This document shows positions 42,046 to 51,888 of a stretch of DNA of 64,000 nt, in pieces (positions within the stretch are counted from its first letter, which is position 1; the number at the start of each line of letters is the position of its first letter). The notes under the pieces are model-generated. The model worked only from the letters and a program-made list of their open reading frames with translations, had not been told where the DNA came from and searched no databases. The DNA comes from CAWHMS01 sp963830495 (GTDB lineage: Bacteria > Actinomycetota > Actinomycetes > Propionibacteriales > Nocardioidaceae): NCBI GenBank assembly GCA_963830495.1, contig CAWHMS010000002.1, positions 992,001 to 1,056,000 on the forward strand, in the 5' to 3' direction. The position numbers and the translations under genes are program-made.

Positions 42046-43581
42046 CTACTTCTCTCGTGCGTACCAGGTCCCTCCGGGGCCGATGTAGCTGAACCCTTCG
42101 CCCCAGACGGCGATGGCCTTGTCGCGGTTCGTGATCGCGATCTCGCCATAGTCGCCGTAGATCTCCCGGAACCCGTTCCGGCCGACATACCCAGGACCGG
42201 AGGATGCGTCGCTGAGTCTCACCGCCGGACCCCACGTCGTACCGCCGTCGCCGGAGCTGCGGAACCTGACGTTCCACGCGTCGGGGTTGCCGCCGCCGGA
42301 AGTCTGCATGAACCAGAGCCGGGCCTCGCCGTCGCTGGTGAGGTCGACGCGCGGACCGGTTGCGTTCTCACCCAGCTTGGACAGGGCCACCCGGTTGCTC
42401 CAGGTGCGGCCGGCGTCGTCGGATGTGCGCACGTACACCCGCTGTGGGCCGCCGGCGAAGGTCGCACCCTCGTAGGCGAAGACCAGGTGACGTCCTGAGT
42501 CGTTGGCAACACTGGTCTGGCCGGCGTAGTAGTCGTCCGAACACCCGTCGGCCACGCACGGCTCGCCGAGGGCCACCTTGTCCACGACCACGTCGCGCCA
42601 GCTGCGCCCTTGGTCCCGTGAGATCACCGCGTGGTGCCAGACGCGTCCTTCGACACTCTGACCCGGTCCCGAGTAGCTGAGACTGCTCTCGGAGAACACC
42701 ACCGTGCCGTCGGACAGACTCGTGGCGTCGTAGGCGAAGTAGTACCGCTTCGAGTCCGACAGCTTCTGCTGTGACCAGGTCTCGCCGTAGTCATGTGAGA
42801 TTCCGACGTACAGATCGCCGCCCTGCGGCCCGTTCCACGAAACATACACGTGCCGACCGTTGGCGCTGCTGGTGATCTCCGGCTTGTCGGTCCAGGCCAC
42901 GTTTCCGTACACGCGGACCGGGTCGGTCCAGGTCCTGCCGTGGTTCTCGGACTTGATGAAGGCGGTCGAGAACGCTCCATGCCGGTCGGCGTTCAAGAAG
43001 ACCGAGTACACGGCGCCGGTGTTGGGCACCACTTCGATCGTCGGGTCGTACTGCGCCCCGGCGCCACGGCAGACGCACAACGGGCGTTGGGGATCCCATG
43101 TCCTTCCGCCGTCCGCGGAGACGGTCAGTGGGAGGTACGGCGTCGGGCAGTGCTTGGGACACGTCTTGGGCTCGCCGTAGCGGGTCGTGAGCAGATAGAC
43201 GTACGGCGCGCGCGGGTCGGCGGCGATCGCCGGCTCCCAGTCGTCGGTGCCAGGATTGAGCAGGCGCTGACCGGTCCAGCCGGGTGCCGGGTCGCTGACG
43301 ACTCGGATGCCTGCTCCGATGTCGCCGCGGGCGGCTGCCGACTCGAACGCCTCCAGGCGTTCCTGGGTGAGCTCAGATTCTTCCTCGCTCTCGTTCTCAC
43401 CCCCGCGGTCGGCAGCCTCGTCCTCCTCGCCCGCGTCGTCAGGTTGCGCATCCGCGGCAGTCCGCTCCGTCGACGAGCTCACGTCGTCTACAGACGGCTC
43501 GGATGCGTCGCCGGTGCAGCCAGCGACCAGTACAACGACGGCAACGACTACGGCCGCGGCGAGCTTGCTCCATGAGGTCAT
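42046..43581 (-). CDS. Sialidase-like (BNR/Asp-box) lipoprotein
   Basis: A 511-residue lipoprotein from ATG 43581 (GGAG upstream; 43605 is a possible longer start). A signal peptide ends in the lipobox VAGC at residues about 18-21, followed by an acidic linker to residue 80. Six Asp-box repeats of the form S-x-D-x-G-x-T-W are visible (SADGGRTW, SENHGRTW, SHDYGETW, SRDQGRSW, SDDAGRTW, SGDGGTTW), giving a six-bladed propeller. The Arg triad and Tyr of true sialidases cannot be assigned, so the enzyme activity is uncertain. It is predicted to be anchored on the outer face of the membrane. Confidence 0.85.
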   Translation of the reverse strand: MTSWSKLAAAVVVAVVVLVAGCTGDASEPSVDDVSSSTERTAADAQPDDAGEEDEAADRGGENESEEESELTQERLEAFESAAARGDIGAGIRVVSDPAPGWTGQRLLNPGTDDWEPAIAADPRAPYVYLLTTRYGEPKTCPKHCPTPYLPLTVSADGGRTWDPQRPLCVCRGAGAQYDPTIEVVPNTGAVYSVFLNADRHGAFSTAFIKSENHGRTWTDPVRVYGNVAWTDKPEITSSANGRHVYVSWNGPQGGDLYVGISHDYGETWSQQKLSDSKRYYFAYDATSLSDGTVVFSESSLSYSGPGQSVEGRVWHHAVISRDQGRSWRDVVVDKVALGEPCVADGCSDDYYAGQTSVANDSGRHLVFAYEGATFAGGPQRVYVRTSDDAGRTWSNRVALSKLGENATGPRVDLTSDGEARLWFMQTSGGGNPDAWNVRFRSSGDGGTTWGPAVRLSDASSGPGYVGRNGFREIYGDYGEIAITNRDKAIAVWGEGFSYIGPGGTWYAREK

Positions 43582-43881
43582 CACGCACTCCGATCGCCTG
43601 TTCAAAGGCTAACCCTGTTCACCTGTCAGAACCTGGTGGCGTCATAGCGCAACTGGCCTCTGACAAGTCGCGGGCGCCGAGCTTGTGCGGTCTTTGTCCC
43701 GTCGGAGCGACTCACGCCGGACAACCAGCACCGGACTTCAGTTATGGCTGAACGTCTTCACCACCGTGGCGGAGAAGGTTCAGCCACAGGAGCCAGGGGC
43801 GGCGGCTGCGAGATGCTGCGACTCCCGAACCGCAGGCCGTGGTGTACGCCGCCTCTAGACTTCCGCTTCCGCCCCATTACA

Positions 43882-44295
43882 ATGCGTATTGTGCCGCAGA
43901 TGAGGATTCGTGAGGCAGCGCTCTACCTCGGCGTCAGCGACGACACGGTGCGCCGGTGGATCGACAACGGCATCCTGACCGCCACGGTCGACCGGTCACG
44001 CCGGAAGGTCGTCGACGGCTACGAGGTGGCGCTGGTGGCGCGCAACCACGCCTCCGTCCCGGCGCTGCCCGGTGGGATCGCCAGCTCGGCCCGGAACCGG
44101 TTCGTCGGGCTGGTCACCGACATCCAGATGGACGCCGTCATGGCCCAGGTGGAGCTGCAGTGTGGCCCGTTTCGCGTCGTGTCCCTGATGAGCAGTGAGG
44201 CGGCCCGTGAGCTGGGACTGGAGCTCGGGTCCGTGGCCCTGGCGGTCATCAAATCCACGACGGTGATCGTCGAAACGGTTGGTGGCGAGACATGA
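43882..44295 (+). CDS. Molybdate-responsive regulator (HTH plus TOBE domain)
   Basis: A 137-residue protein. Residues about 9-50 form a MerR-type HTH (IREAALYLGVSDDTVRRWID), and residues 72-135 a molybdate-binding TOBE domain (RNRFVGLVTDIQMDAVMAQV, VVSLMSSEAARELGLELGS). It probably senses molybdate and controls the mod genes after it. No ribosome-binding site is seen before ATG 43882; ATG 43900 would also fit the family, and a leaderless message is possible. It overlaps modA by four bases (ATGA). Confidence 0.85.
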   Translation: MRIVPQMRIREAALYLGVSDDTVRRWIDNGILTATVDRSRRKVVDGYEVALVARNHASVPALPGGIASSARNRFVGLVTDIQMDAVMAQVELQCGPFRVVSLMSSEAARELGLELGSVALAVIKSTTVIVETVGGET

Positions 44296-45062
44296 CGCGT
44301 TGGCTGACGACGGCGGCGGTGATCCTGCTGGTGGCTGGCGTGGCTTCGTGCGGCGGCGACGACTCCGGCGATGACGGAACCGGAGGCTCGACGACGCTGA
44401 CCGTGTACGCCGCTTCATCACTGACCTCGACCTTCGAGAAGCTCGCTGCCGACTTCGAAGCAGACCACGACGGCGTCACTGTCGAGTTCAACTTCGCCGG
44501 CTCCTCCGATCTGGTGGCCCAGATCCAACAGGGTGCACCGGCGGACGTGATCGCCACCGCCGACACCGCCAACATGGACAAGCTGGTGGCCGACGAACTG
44601 GAGGGATCCGAACCCGTCGACTTCGCGAGCAACGTACTCGAGATCGCGGTGCCGCCCGACAATCCGGCAGGGGTGCAAGGCCTGCAGGACCTTGCAGAGC
44701 CCGGGCTGAACCTGGTGATCTGTGCACCCGAGGTCCCGTGTGGGGCGGCGGCCCAGGGGGTCGCTGACGTGGCCGGGGTCGAGCTCGACCCGGTGAGTGA
44801 AGAGCAGTCGGTGACCGACGTACTGAACAAGGTCACGACCGGTGAGGCGGACGCCGGCCTCGTCTACGTCACCGACGTCATCGCCGCCGGAGACTCCGTC
44901 GAAGGCATCAGCTTCCCCGAGTCCGCCGACGTGGTGAACGTCTACCCGATCGCCACCGTCGGCGACAGTGACGCGGCCGATCTGGCGCAGGAGTTCGTCG
45001 ACCTGGTGCTGAGCGATACCGGTCGAGCGGCCCTGGAGGACGCCGGGTTCGGCCGGCCCTGA
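44292..45062 (+). CDS. modA: Molybdate ABC transporter substrate-binding lipoprotein
   Basis: A 256-residue lipoprotein; the signal peptide ends at VASC (residues about 15-18), then a Gly/Asp-rich linker. TLTVYAASSLTSTFEKLAAD is the standard ModA opening, with the oxyanion-binding Ser pair; GSSDLVAQIQQGAPADVIAT and GEADAGLVYVTDV are further ModA marks. It binds molybdate or tungstate outside the cell and delivers it to ModBC. Confidence 0.95.
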   Translation: MTRWLTTAAVILLVAGVASCGGDDSGDDGTGGSTTLTVYAASSLTSTFEKLAADFEADHDGVTVEFNFAGSSDLVAQIQQGAPADVIATADTANMDKLVADELEGSEPVDFASNVLEIAVPPDNPAGVQGLQDLAEPGLNLVICAPEVPCGAAAQGVADVAGVELDPVSEEQSVTDVLNKVTTGEADAGLVYVTDVIAAGDSVEGISFPESADVVNVYPIATVGDSDAADLAQEFVDLVLSDTGRAALEDAGFGRP

Positions 45063-45063
45063 C

Positions 45064-45861
45064 GTGCCATCATCTGCATCGTCCCGACACGTCGGAGTGC
45101 CGGCTTGGCTGTTCCTCCCTGCTGCGGCTGGAGCCGTCTTCGTGCTGTTGCCGCTGGCCGCCGTGGTCAGCCGCGTCAACTGGTCGGAGTTCCCGAGCCT
45201 GATCGCCTCCGACTCGTCGGTCGACGCGCTGCTCCTGAGCCTGCGCACCTCCAGTGTCGCCACGCTGCTCTGTGTGATCCTCGGGGTGCCGATGGCTGTC
45301 GTGCTGGCGCGCACCGAGTTCCGCGGCAAAGGTCTGCTCCGTTCCCTAGTGCTGCTGCCGCTGGTGCTGCCACCTGTCGTCGGTGGCATCGCCTTGCTCT
45401 ACACCTTCGGACGACGCGGGCTGCTCGGCGAGTCCCTCGAGGTGCTGGGCATTCAGGTGGCCTTCTCGACGACCGCAGTCGTCATCGCGCAGACCTTTGT
45501 GGCGCTCCCCTTCCTCGTGATCAGCCTGGAGGGCGCGCTGCGCACCGCCGGGCAGAAGTACGAGGTGATCGCGGCCTCGCTCGGCGCCAGCCCGACGACC
45601 GCTTTTCGCCGGGTGACGATTCCGTTGGTGTTGCCGGGCCTGGTCTCTGGGGCGGTGCTGTCCTTCGCCCGGGCGTTGGGTGAGTTCGGCGCCACGATCA
45701 CTTTCGCCGGCAGCCTGCAGGGAGTCACCCGCACGCTCCCGCTGGAGATCTACCTGCAGCGGGAGACCGATGCGGACGCCGCGGTGGCACTGTCACTGCT
45801 GCTGGTCATCGTCGCGGTGCTGGTGATCGGGTTCGCGCGGCAAGGTCGGGGCAGCGTATGA
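45064..45861 (+). CDS. modB: Molybdate ABC transporter permease
   Basis: A 265-residue permease from GTG 45064, two bases after the modA stop. About six membrane segments. The coupling loop reads EVIAASLGASPTTAFRRVTI, the EAA motif that contacts ModC, and FARALGEFGATITFAGS is the typical ModB block. It overlaps modC by four bases. Confidence 0.95.
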   Translation: MPSSASSRHVGVPAWLFLPAAAGAVFVLLPLAAVVSRVNWSEFPSLIASDSSVDALLLSLRTSSVATLLCVILGVPMAVVLARTEFRGKGLLRSLVLLPLVLPPVVGGIALLYTFGRRGLLGESLEVLGIQVAFSTTAVVIAQTFVALPFLVISLEGALRTAGQKYEVIAASLGASPTTAFRRVTIPLVLPGLVSGAVLSFARALGEFGATITFAGSLQGVTRTLPLEIYLQRETDADAAVALSLLLVIVAVLVIGFARQGRGSV

Positions 45862-46913
45862 CGCTCGAGTTCAGCGCCTTCATACCCGAGCGGGGGCTCG
45901 ATGTCTCATTCCGAATGGGCGACGGAGAGGTGGTTGGACTCCTGGGCCCCAACGGAGCCGGCAAGTCCAGCATCCTGGATGTGACGGCCGGACTGCTCCG
46001 ACCACGCTCCGGACGAGTCATCCTCGACGGCCGGACGCTCACCGCGGTCGAGGGCGGCTCCATGAAGGCTTGGGTGCCGCCGCACAGGCGTAAGGTGGCG
46101 CTCTTGGCACAGGATCCGTTGCTGTTCCCGCACCTGTCGGTGCTCGACAACGTCGCCTTCGGCCCGCGAAGTCACGGCTCAACCCGCCGGACAGCACGGG
46201 ATGCCGCTCAGCGGTGGCTACACCAGGTCAACGCTGAGGAGTTCGCCGACCGGCGGCCCTCACAGCTCTCCGGGGGCCAGGCGCAGCGGATCGCGGTTGC
46301 CCGCGCCCTCGCAGCCGAGCCACACCTACTCCTGCTCGACGAGCCCATGGCAGCACTCGACGTGGCAGTGACTCCGGTACTACGACAAACCCTTCGCCGC
46401 GTGCTGGCAGGGCGCGCCGCCATCGTGGTGACCCACAGCGCCTTGGACGCACTCCTGCTCACCGATCGGGTCATCGTCATCGACGATGGCGTCATCGTCG
46501 AGACGGGCCCCAGCGTCGACGTATTCGCCCAGCCCCGCAGTGCATTCGCAGCCCAGATCGCCGGCCTCAACATGATCCGCGGATCATGGCTGGAAGGCGC
46601 GGTCCGCACCCGCTCGGGGCTGCGTATCGAAGGCCAGGTGGCCGGCCCGCGCCCGGCGGACCACAGTCCCGTCGTCGCAGTGTTCCGCCCGAACGCGGTG
46701 TCGATCTTCGACACGGCGCCGGGCGGCAGTCCACGCAACTCGTTTGCCGTCACTGTCAGCCACCTCGAACCGCACGGAGACCAGGTCCGCGTCCACGCCG
46801 ATGTCCTCAGCGCTGACATCACGACGCTCGCCGCCGCAGAGCTGGACCTGGCGCCTGGTGCCCGGGTGCGCTTCGTCGTGAAGGCGACCGAGGTTGCGGT
46901 CTATGGCATCTGA
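45858..46913 (+). CDS. modC: Molybdate ABC transporter ATP-binding protein
   Basis: A 351-residue ATPase. Walker A GPNGAGKSS (residues 30-38), signature LSGGQ near 136, Walker B LLLLDEPMAALD near 157, and switch His in VTHSALDALLL near 192. After about residue 285 comes the regulatory TOBE-like domain (SFAVTVSHLEPHGDQVRVHA) that senses molybdate. The start overlaps modB. It completes a regulator-modABC operon. Confidence 0.95.
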   Translation: MTLEFSAFIPERGLDVSFRMGDGEVVGLLGPNGAGKSSILDVTAGLLRPRSGRVILDGRTLTAVEGGSMKAWVPPHRRKVALLAQDPLLFPHLSVLDNVAFGPRSHGSTRRTARDAAQRWLHQVNAEEFADRRPSQLSGGQAQRIAVARALAAEPHLLLLDEPMAALDVAVTPVLRQTLRRVLAGRAAIVVTHSALDALLLTDRVIVIDDGVIVETGPSVDVFAQPRSAFAAQIAGLNMIRGSWLEGAVRTRSGLRIEGQVAGPRPADHSPVVAVFRPNAVSIFDTAPGGSPRNSFAVTVSHLEPHGDQVRVHADVLSADITTLAAAELDLAPGARVRFVVKATEVAVYGI

Positions 46914-47056
46914 CTTGCGCGGCGTGGGGCCTCGCCTTCGTGTCGCAACCACGATCTTGCGATGCTCGCGGTGATTGGCGGTGCGGATACCCCAGATTGT
47001 TGAACAGAGCCGAGCGGAAGGCGTCGGACCGGTCCTACGCTGAAGGTGTACGGCGT

Positions 47057-48367
47057 TCAGAACAGCTGACGGCGGAAGACGTCGTCGAATCCGTTGTCGT
47101 CTTCTGCCGTGAGCTGGTCTGCGGACGACGTGAACCCGACATAGCGGCCGTCAGCGCTGATCGATGGATGGGTACTGAAGCCGTTTGGGCTGGTGCCGAG
47201 CACGGAGACACTGACCAGGGTCGTCGTGCCGTCGACAACATCACGCACGAACACGTCAGGCTGGCCGTTCCGGTCGTCCGAGGTCAGCCCGGTGAAGTCC
47301 GAGCTGAAGGTCACGGACTTGCCCCTCCGGCTCACACCCATCCGTACGGTGTGGAATCCGCCGAAGCCTGAGACCTCCTCTTCTTCCGAGGTGATGCTGA
47401 CCCGCACTGTCTTCCCGGCGACGACGTCTCGCCTGAAGACATCCGGCTCGCCATTGGTGTCGCGGCTTACCAGATCGCCAGCTTCGTCGTGGAAGACCAC
47501 GTAGCGACCTCGCGCGCTGATCGCCGGCGGGCCGAACAGGGCGCCGGCATCGGCGGCGCCACCGAATCGGTCCGGGGACACAAGGATGGTGCGCTCTCGG
47601 TCGAGGCTACGGCGGAACACGTCGGTGAACCCGTTGCCATCTCGAGGGACCAGGTCATCCGCAGAGGACAGGAACGCGACGTAGTCGCCGTTCGCGCTGA
47701 TCGTCGGCCCGAAGCTGCTGCCATCGGAGGCGCCGCCGCTCGGCGTGACGTTCACCTTCGCGGTCGTCTCGGCCACCACATCGCGTACGTAGACGTCGGT
47801 CTGCGCGGGTGCGGATCCTCCCGACACCTGGAAAGCCACCATCGTGCCGTCGTAGCTCACCGACGACAGGCCCACCTGCCGGGTGGGATCGCCCGACGGG
47901 ATGCCCAGGCTGACGCGGATGGTCCGGTCCCTCCTGACGTCGTACCGAAAGATGTCCGGGACGCCGTTGTTGTCGTTTGCAACAAGGTCAGACGCGTCGG
48001 AAGTGAAGGTGACATAGCGGCCGTTCGCGCTCACCGCGGGTTCTCCACTCGCTGCATTGGGGTCGCCACCGCCCGTGTCCACGCTCACTCGCTCGGTCAC
48101 ATCTGCATCGAGGATGCGCATGAAGACGTCACTCGACCCATTTGCGTCCCCGTCGACGATCTCGTCAGAGAACGACTGAAAGGCGATCCGGCTCCCGTCG
48201 CCGCTGATCGACGGAGCGATGCTGGCGTCCCCGACCGTCTGGCCGTTCGGGTCCACGCTCACGAGCACAGTCGTCTCGGCCGCCACGGCGGGCCATCCGA
48301 CGCCCAGTGGTACGGCGCTGACCAACACGAGGCTCGCGGCCATTGCGATATGACACCTTGCGCGCAT
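47057..48367 (-). CDS. Secreted TolB-like beta-propeller protein
   Basis: A 436-residue protein from ATG 48367 (GGAGGGCGGAG upstream), with a signal peptide likely cleaved after AVAA near residue 30. About seven repeats follow of the form S-x-D-G-R-Y-V-x-F-x-S, then D-L-V-x-x-D-x-N-G-x-x-D-V-F-x-R-D (for example DLVPRDGNGFTDVFRRSLDR). These are PD40/WD40-like blades with a calcium-binding-like DxNGxxD loop. No catalytic domain is present. The role outside the cell is unknown. Confidence 0.88.
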   Translation of the reverse strand: MRARCHIAMAASLVLVSAVPLGVGWPAVAAETTVLVSVDPNGQTVGDASIAPSISGDGSRIAFQSFSDEIVDGDANGSSDVFMRILDADVTERVSVDTGGGDPNAASGEPAVSANGRYVTFTSDASDLVANDNNGVPDIFRYDVRRDRTIRVSLGIPSGDPTRQVGLSSVSYDGTMVAFQVSGGSAPAQTDVYVRDVVAETTAKVNVTPSGGASDGSSFGPTISANGDYVAFLSSADDLVPRDGNGFTDVFRRSLDRERTILVSPDRFGGAADAGALFGPPAISARGRYVVFHDEAGDLVSRDTNGEPDVFRRDVVAGKTVRVSITSEEEEVSGFGGFHTVRMGVSRRGKSVTFSSDFTGLTSDDRNGQPDVFVRDVVDGTTTLVSVSVLGTSPNGFSTHPSISADGRYVGFTSSADQLTAEDDNGFDDVFRRQLF

Positions 48368-48533
48368 TGCTCCGCCCTCCACCACACATGAGACAACCCG
48401 GATCAGCCCCCTTATGGGAGTACTCGCAAGAAGACACCAACGCAAGGACTTTGCACACGTGGACATCAACCAACTGAATGACTTCCAGATGTGCTGACAG
48501 GGGTGGTTTCCTGCCAGCAACTAGCCTGGATCC

Positions 48534-49010
48534 ATGTCGGGAACCTTCGCGGCAAGCCTCGTGGGCGTCGTCGCGCTGGCGCTGGTTCTTCGTGTCAGCC
48601 TGCCACGGCTTCCGCTGGCCTCCGTCGCGAGACGCTTGTCGCTCCTCGATGCGCTGATCGTCGTGATCGGCGTGCTGGGTTTGGTGCTCCACTGCGGTGC
48701 AATGTTCTACGCCGACCTGTTCAGCCATCTGCCGCTCTCGGAAGGGCTGATCTCCAGGGTTCGCTCGATGGGCACGTCGAGCGTGATCCTGTATGTGATT
48801 CCCGCCGGCTTGGTGTTGCTCGGGCTACGCCGTCAGCACCCCGCCGGGTTGCTACTCCTCGCGATCGCGCTTCTCGCAGTGGGGGTCACGATGTACGACG
48901 GAAGCGCGCTGCGGACTCACCTCGGCGCGATCTTCGTTTCGGTGACTGTGCTGTCGGGACTGGTTGCCACGTCAGTACTAGCTCCCCGGCGGGTCGGCAG
49001 CAGTCACTAA
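48534..49010 (+). CDS. Small membrane protein, unknown
   Basis: A 158-residue protein with about four hydrophobic segments (residues 5-22, 38-58, 80-98, 104-120, with a last weak one at 130-150). There is no clear ribosome-binding site. No family is recognised; length and codon use suggest a real gene. Confidence 0.6.
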   Translation: MSGTFAASLVGVVALALVLRVSLPRLPLASVARRLSLLDALIVVIGVLGLVLHCGAMFYADLFSHLPLSEGLISRVRSMGTSSVILYVIPAGLVLLGLRRQHPAGLLLLAIALLAVGVTMYDGSALRTHLGAIFVSVTVLSGLVATSVLAPRRVGSSH

Positions 49011-49110
49011 CGCTGATGCCGTCGAGCCGGTCGAGGAGTCCGCTGACCCCGCGCGCCGATTCCGAGATCAGCGCGCGGGGCGTCCAGCAGCGAGACGGCT
49101 CAGGGCTGCC

Positions 49111-50535
49111 TCATGCGCAGCGCGAGATCCGCACCGAGAACTTTCCCAAGGAGCCGTAGTCGGAGTACCCAGTGGCCGGGGTGAGCGTCCCCACGCCGTC
49201 GACCGTCAGGTAGTAGGTCCCGGCGGGGAGCGAGCGGCTGACTCTTGCGTCCAACCCAGTTGCCTGGTCGAACGACGCCTCACCGGACAGCGGGTTGTTC
49301 GAGTTCAGAGGCGCCTGGCCGGCGTTGTGCAGACGCAGCCGGATGTCCAGGTTCGGGCTGTTCTCGAACGGCTTGGCGGTGATCGTCGTCGCTCCGTCAC
49401 AGCTGCGCCGGAAGGAGAACACGTCGACGTCGGTGCGCCGCTCGATGAATCCGGCTCCGGTCCGGGCCGTGCCCATGGCCGTTGCCGTCGCGAAGCTGGA
49501 CCCGTGGTCGTCCGGACGTAGCGGCAGGCCGAAGCTCTGCATGACCGCGAAGTCGTCCTGGGTGTTGTTCGCGTCGGCGTACTCACCGCTGCTCCACTGG
49601 ACGAGAGGCTCGTAGTAGCCGACGCCCATGATCGGTGCCCAGTTGTGGTGTCCGGTGTAGTAGCCCACGGTCGAGGTGCCGTCGTGGAACAGCCCGAGGT
49701 TGTGGCCGGCCTCGTGGCTGGCTGCCTCAGCTATGTACTTGTCCACGTTGGACAGCAGTTGCGGGAACACCCAAGCGGGGTGGTAGTAGCTCGACCCTAT
49801 TGCGTTGTAGACGCCCACGAAGGCCACTCCGCCACAGGCGTTGCCGCAGATGCGGGTCGCGGCATCGGTGCTCGGCGTGACGAGGACGCGCGTGCCGAAC
49901 TGCGTGTCGGCTGCACTTGACCGGTCGAGTGCCGAGATGCCGGGGTCCTGGGTGGTCACGTCCACCTCGAACGGCCGGAAGTCCTCGGCGACCCGCTGGA
50001 AGATGCTCTGGATGGTGTCGTGCTCGACTTGGCTCCAGGTGGCCGGGTTGCCGTTCAGGTCGAACGCCGGCTGCGAGCTGGTCGGAATCGTGTACGAGTC
50101 GTTCCATGCCGTGCCCGAGACCGCACCTCCGTCGAAGTCGAGGAAGATCGTGCGCTCCGCGCCGGGTCGACTGTGCAGGGCAAACGTGTTGCTGTTGGGG
50201 AAGGGGCCGGCTTCCGGCGTCGGAGTACCTTCAGCGGACTGCGTCGGAAGTGGCTCTTTGACATGCAGCGTGCCGGTGGGGTCGACCCACAGCGAGGAGT
50301 CCGTGCGCAGTAGCTTCGCCAGCTCGGCGGCAGTCTTGTCGTACCGCTGGGCCACGTCGTCGAGGTCGTTGCCGAGTGCTCTTACCGCAGCTCCGCCCGA
50401 GACGTTGCGGTCGAGGATGCGTTCCGGGTCCGGAGAGCTTTCGTTGGCGGACGCTCCCGCCGTGGCTGCCGACGCTCCCATGAGAGCGGAAGCGGCGCCG
50501 AGGATCGCGATTGCGAGTAGTGGTCGTAGGTTCAT
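49111..50535 (-). CDS. Secreted zinc metallopeptidase (metzincin-like)
   Basis: A 474-residue secreted protein with a signal peptide cleaved near residue 28 (ASAATAGASA). The zinc site is HEAGHNLGLFHDG (274-286), the long metzincin form, and a Met-turn may be WAPIMGVGYY near 305. TIFLDFDGGAVSGTAWNDSY opens the catalytic domain. From about 365 the C-terminal part (FSFRRSCDGATTITAKPFEN, LPAGTYYLTVDGVG) resembles bacterial PPC domains. An extracellular peptidase role is well supported; the substrate is not. Confidence 0.88.
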   Translation of the reverse strand: MNLRPLLAIAILGAASALMGASAATAGASANESSPDPERILDRNVSGGAAVRALGNDLDDVAQRYDKTAAELAKLLRTDSSLWVDPTGTLHVKEPLPTQSAEGTPTPEAGPFPNSNTFALHSRPGAERTIFLDFDGGAVSGTAWNDSYTIPTSSQPAFDLNGNPATWSQVEHDTIQSIFQRVAEDFRPFEVDVTTQDPGISALDRSSAADTQFGTRVLVTPSTDAATRICGNACGGVAFVGVYNAIGSSYYHPAWVFPQLLSNVDKYIAEAASHEAGHNLGLFHDGTSTVGYYTGHHNWAPIMGVGYYEPLVQWSSGEYADANNTQDDFAVMQSFGLPLRPDDHGSSFATATAMGTARTGAGFIERRTDVDVFSFRRSCDGATTITAKPFENSPNLDIRLRLHNAGQAPLNSNNPLSGEASFDQATGLDARVSRSLPAGTYYLTVDGVGTLTPATGYSDYGSLGKFSVRISRCA

Positions 50536-50675
50536 GAGATGCCTCCCAGGGTGTTACAGGGTGGTATGAGTGCCTGCACTGGGAGGAGAGGCGTGACCCG
50601 CCGTAGATACCCTCGATCTGCAACGCAACTGCTCGTTGGCCGCGAGCAGCGGTCGCGACAGATCAGACCGGGAGC

Positions 50676-51155
50676 TCAGGTGGTGACCGCATCGCGCAGC
50701 TGGTCCAGCATGGCCTGCTCGCCCTCGCTCACCTGCTGAGCGCCGAAGCCCACGAAGCCGCCTTCCTTGGCGGCGTCAGCGGCGGCCTGCGCCGCAGCGA
50801 GCAGCCATCGCCCGAACGCTGCCGACTCCTCTGGAGTGGCCCGCGCTGCGACGATCGCCTGCACGGAGCGCAGCTCCTCGAGCACCTGCCTGCCCGGCAC
50901 CTCGCCCTTGTCCGGCTTGTAGCCCTTGAGCGGGTTCTGCTTTGCCTGGGTCTTCGCCTGGATGTCCAACGCCACCTCGGTCAGCAGCTGTTCACGGCTG
51001 GGCGGGTTAGTGGCCGACTTGATCGTCGCCATGGACTCCTTGGCCGCCTCGATGGGGCCGCCCGGGTCGGCCAGTGATATCGCGAGACCGGCGACGAACG
51101 GCGCTCGCACTATCCGGGTCCACTGGTCTTCAGGGAAGTCGCTCTTCGTCGTCAC
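50676..51155 (-). CDS. Conserved hypothetical protein
   Basis: A 159-residue protein from GTG 51155; the longer frame to 51293 has weaker coding character. It is mostly helical and Ala-rich: FVAGLAISLADPGGPIEAAK and later AAQAAADAAKEGGFVGFGAQ with VSEGEQAMLDQL at the end. There is no signal peptide. The family is widespread in bacteria but has no known function. Confidence 0.7.
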   Translation of the reverse strand: MTTKSDFPEDQWTRIVRAPFVAGLAISLADPGGPIEAAKESMATIKSATNPPSREQLLTEVALDIQAKTQAKQNPLKGYKPDKGEVPGRQVLEELRSVQAIVAARATPEESAAFGRWLLAAAQAAADAAKEGGFVGFGAQQVSEGEQAMLDQLRDAVTT

Positions 51156-51384
51156 GGAATGCCCTCTCGGCTCAGGATGCGTAGGTGAAGGGAGAAAGGT
51201 GGTGCCTCCGCCAGTGTTCACCGTCGCAAGGCGGTTGTCACTCCCGCCTGGTGAGCCAACGGATGTGCCGCCAAGCTGGACAGAGGGCCGCACGCAAGGC
51301 CCCGACGATGGCTCAGATCTTACGGATCCGTGACCAAGTCGTACGGGTACACCAAGCCTGGCGGGTGCGGATTACGGTGCAGAG

Positions 51385-51789
51385 ATGCCGCAGAGCGACC
51401 CCCACAGAACCGAGCCGGCCGCCATCGACGTACTGCTGGAGGAGTCCCGCCAGGGACTGGAGCAAGTCGACCCTGACGATCTCGCTGCCGAGGTCGCTGG
51501 TGGGGCGATCGTCGTCGACATTCGACCGGTCGAGCAAAGGCAGCGCGACGGTGAAATGCCCGGCGCGATCGTGGTCGACAGGAATGTGCTCGAGTGGCGG
51601 CTCGACCCGACCTGTCGATTCCACATCCCATCGGTTACCGGGCCTGACTCCCGCGTCATCCTCGTCTGCAACGAGGGCTACAGCACCAGCCTCGCCGCCG
51701 CAACCTTGCAGCGGCTCGGCCTTCATAACGCCACCGACCTCCGTGGTGGCTTTCAAGCCTGGCTGGCGAGCAGCGCGTGCGTACGATGA
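51385..51789 (+). CDS. Rhodanese-domain protein
   Basis: A 134-residue single rhodanese domain. The active-site loop is VCNEGYSTSLAA near residues 95-106, with Cys as the persulfide carrier; VVDIRPVEQRQRDGEMPGAI and DLRGGFQAWLAS are the other marks of the family. It could transfer sulfur from thiosulfate, but it is 23 kb from the DsrE cluster and stands beside an unrelated deacetylase. Confidence 0.92.
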   Translation: MPQSDPHRTEPAAIDVLLEESRQGLEQVDPDDLAAEVAGGAIVVDIRPVEQRQRDGEMPGAIVVDRNVLEWRLDPTCRFHIPSVTGPDSRVILVCNEGYSTSLAAATLQRLGLHNATDLRGGFQAWLASSACVR

Positions 51790-51888
51790 GGTCCAGTCAA
51801 AGGGCCAGCACGCCCTGACGATCGCTCCCGCGCGGCGAGGTGAGTCGGCCCGCGCAGCATTGTTGACGTCGGACGGCTAGGAGATGCG

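Noticed and set aside
47057..48367. CRISPR-like or DNA-level repeats suggested by the regular peptide repeats
   Set aside because: The repeats are protein-level propeller blades; the DNA copies differ too much and there are no spacers.
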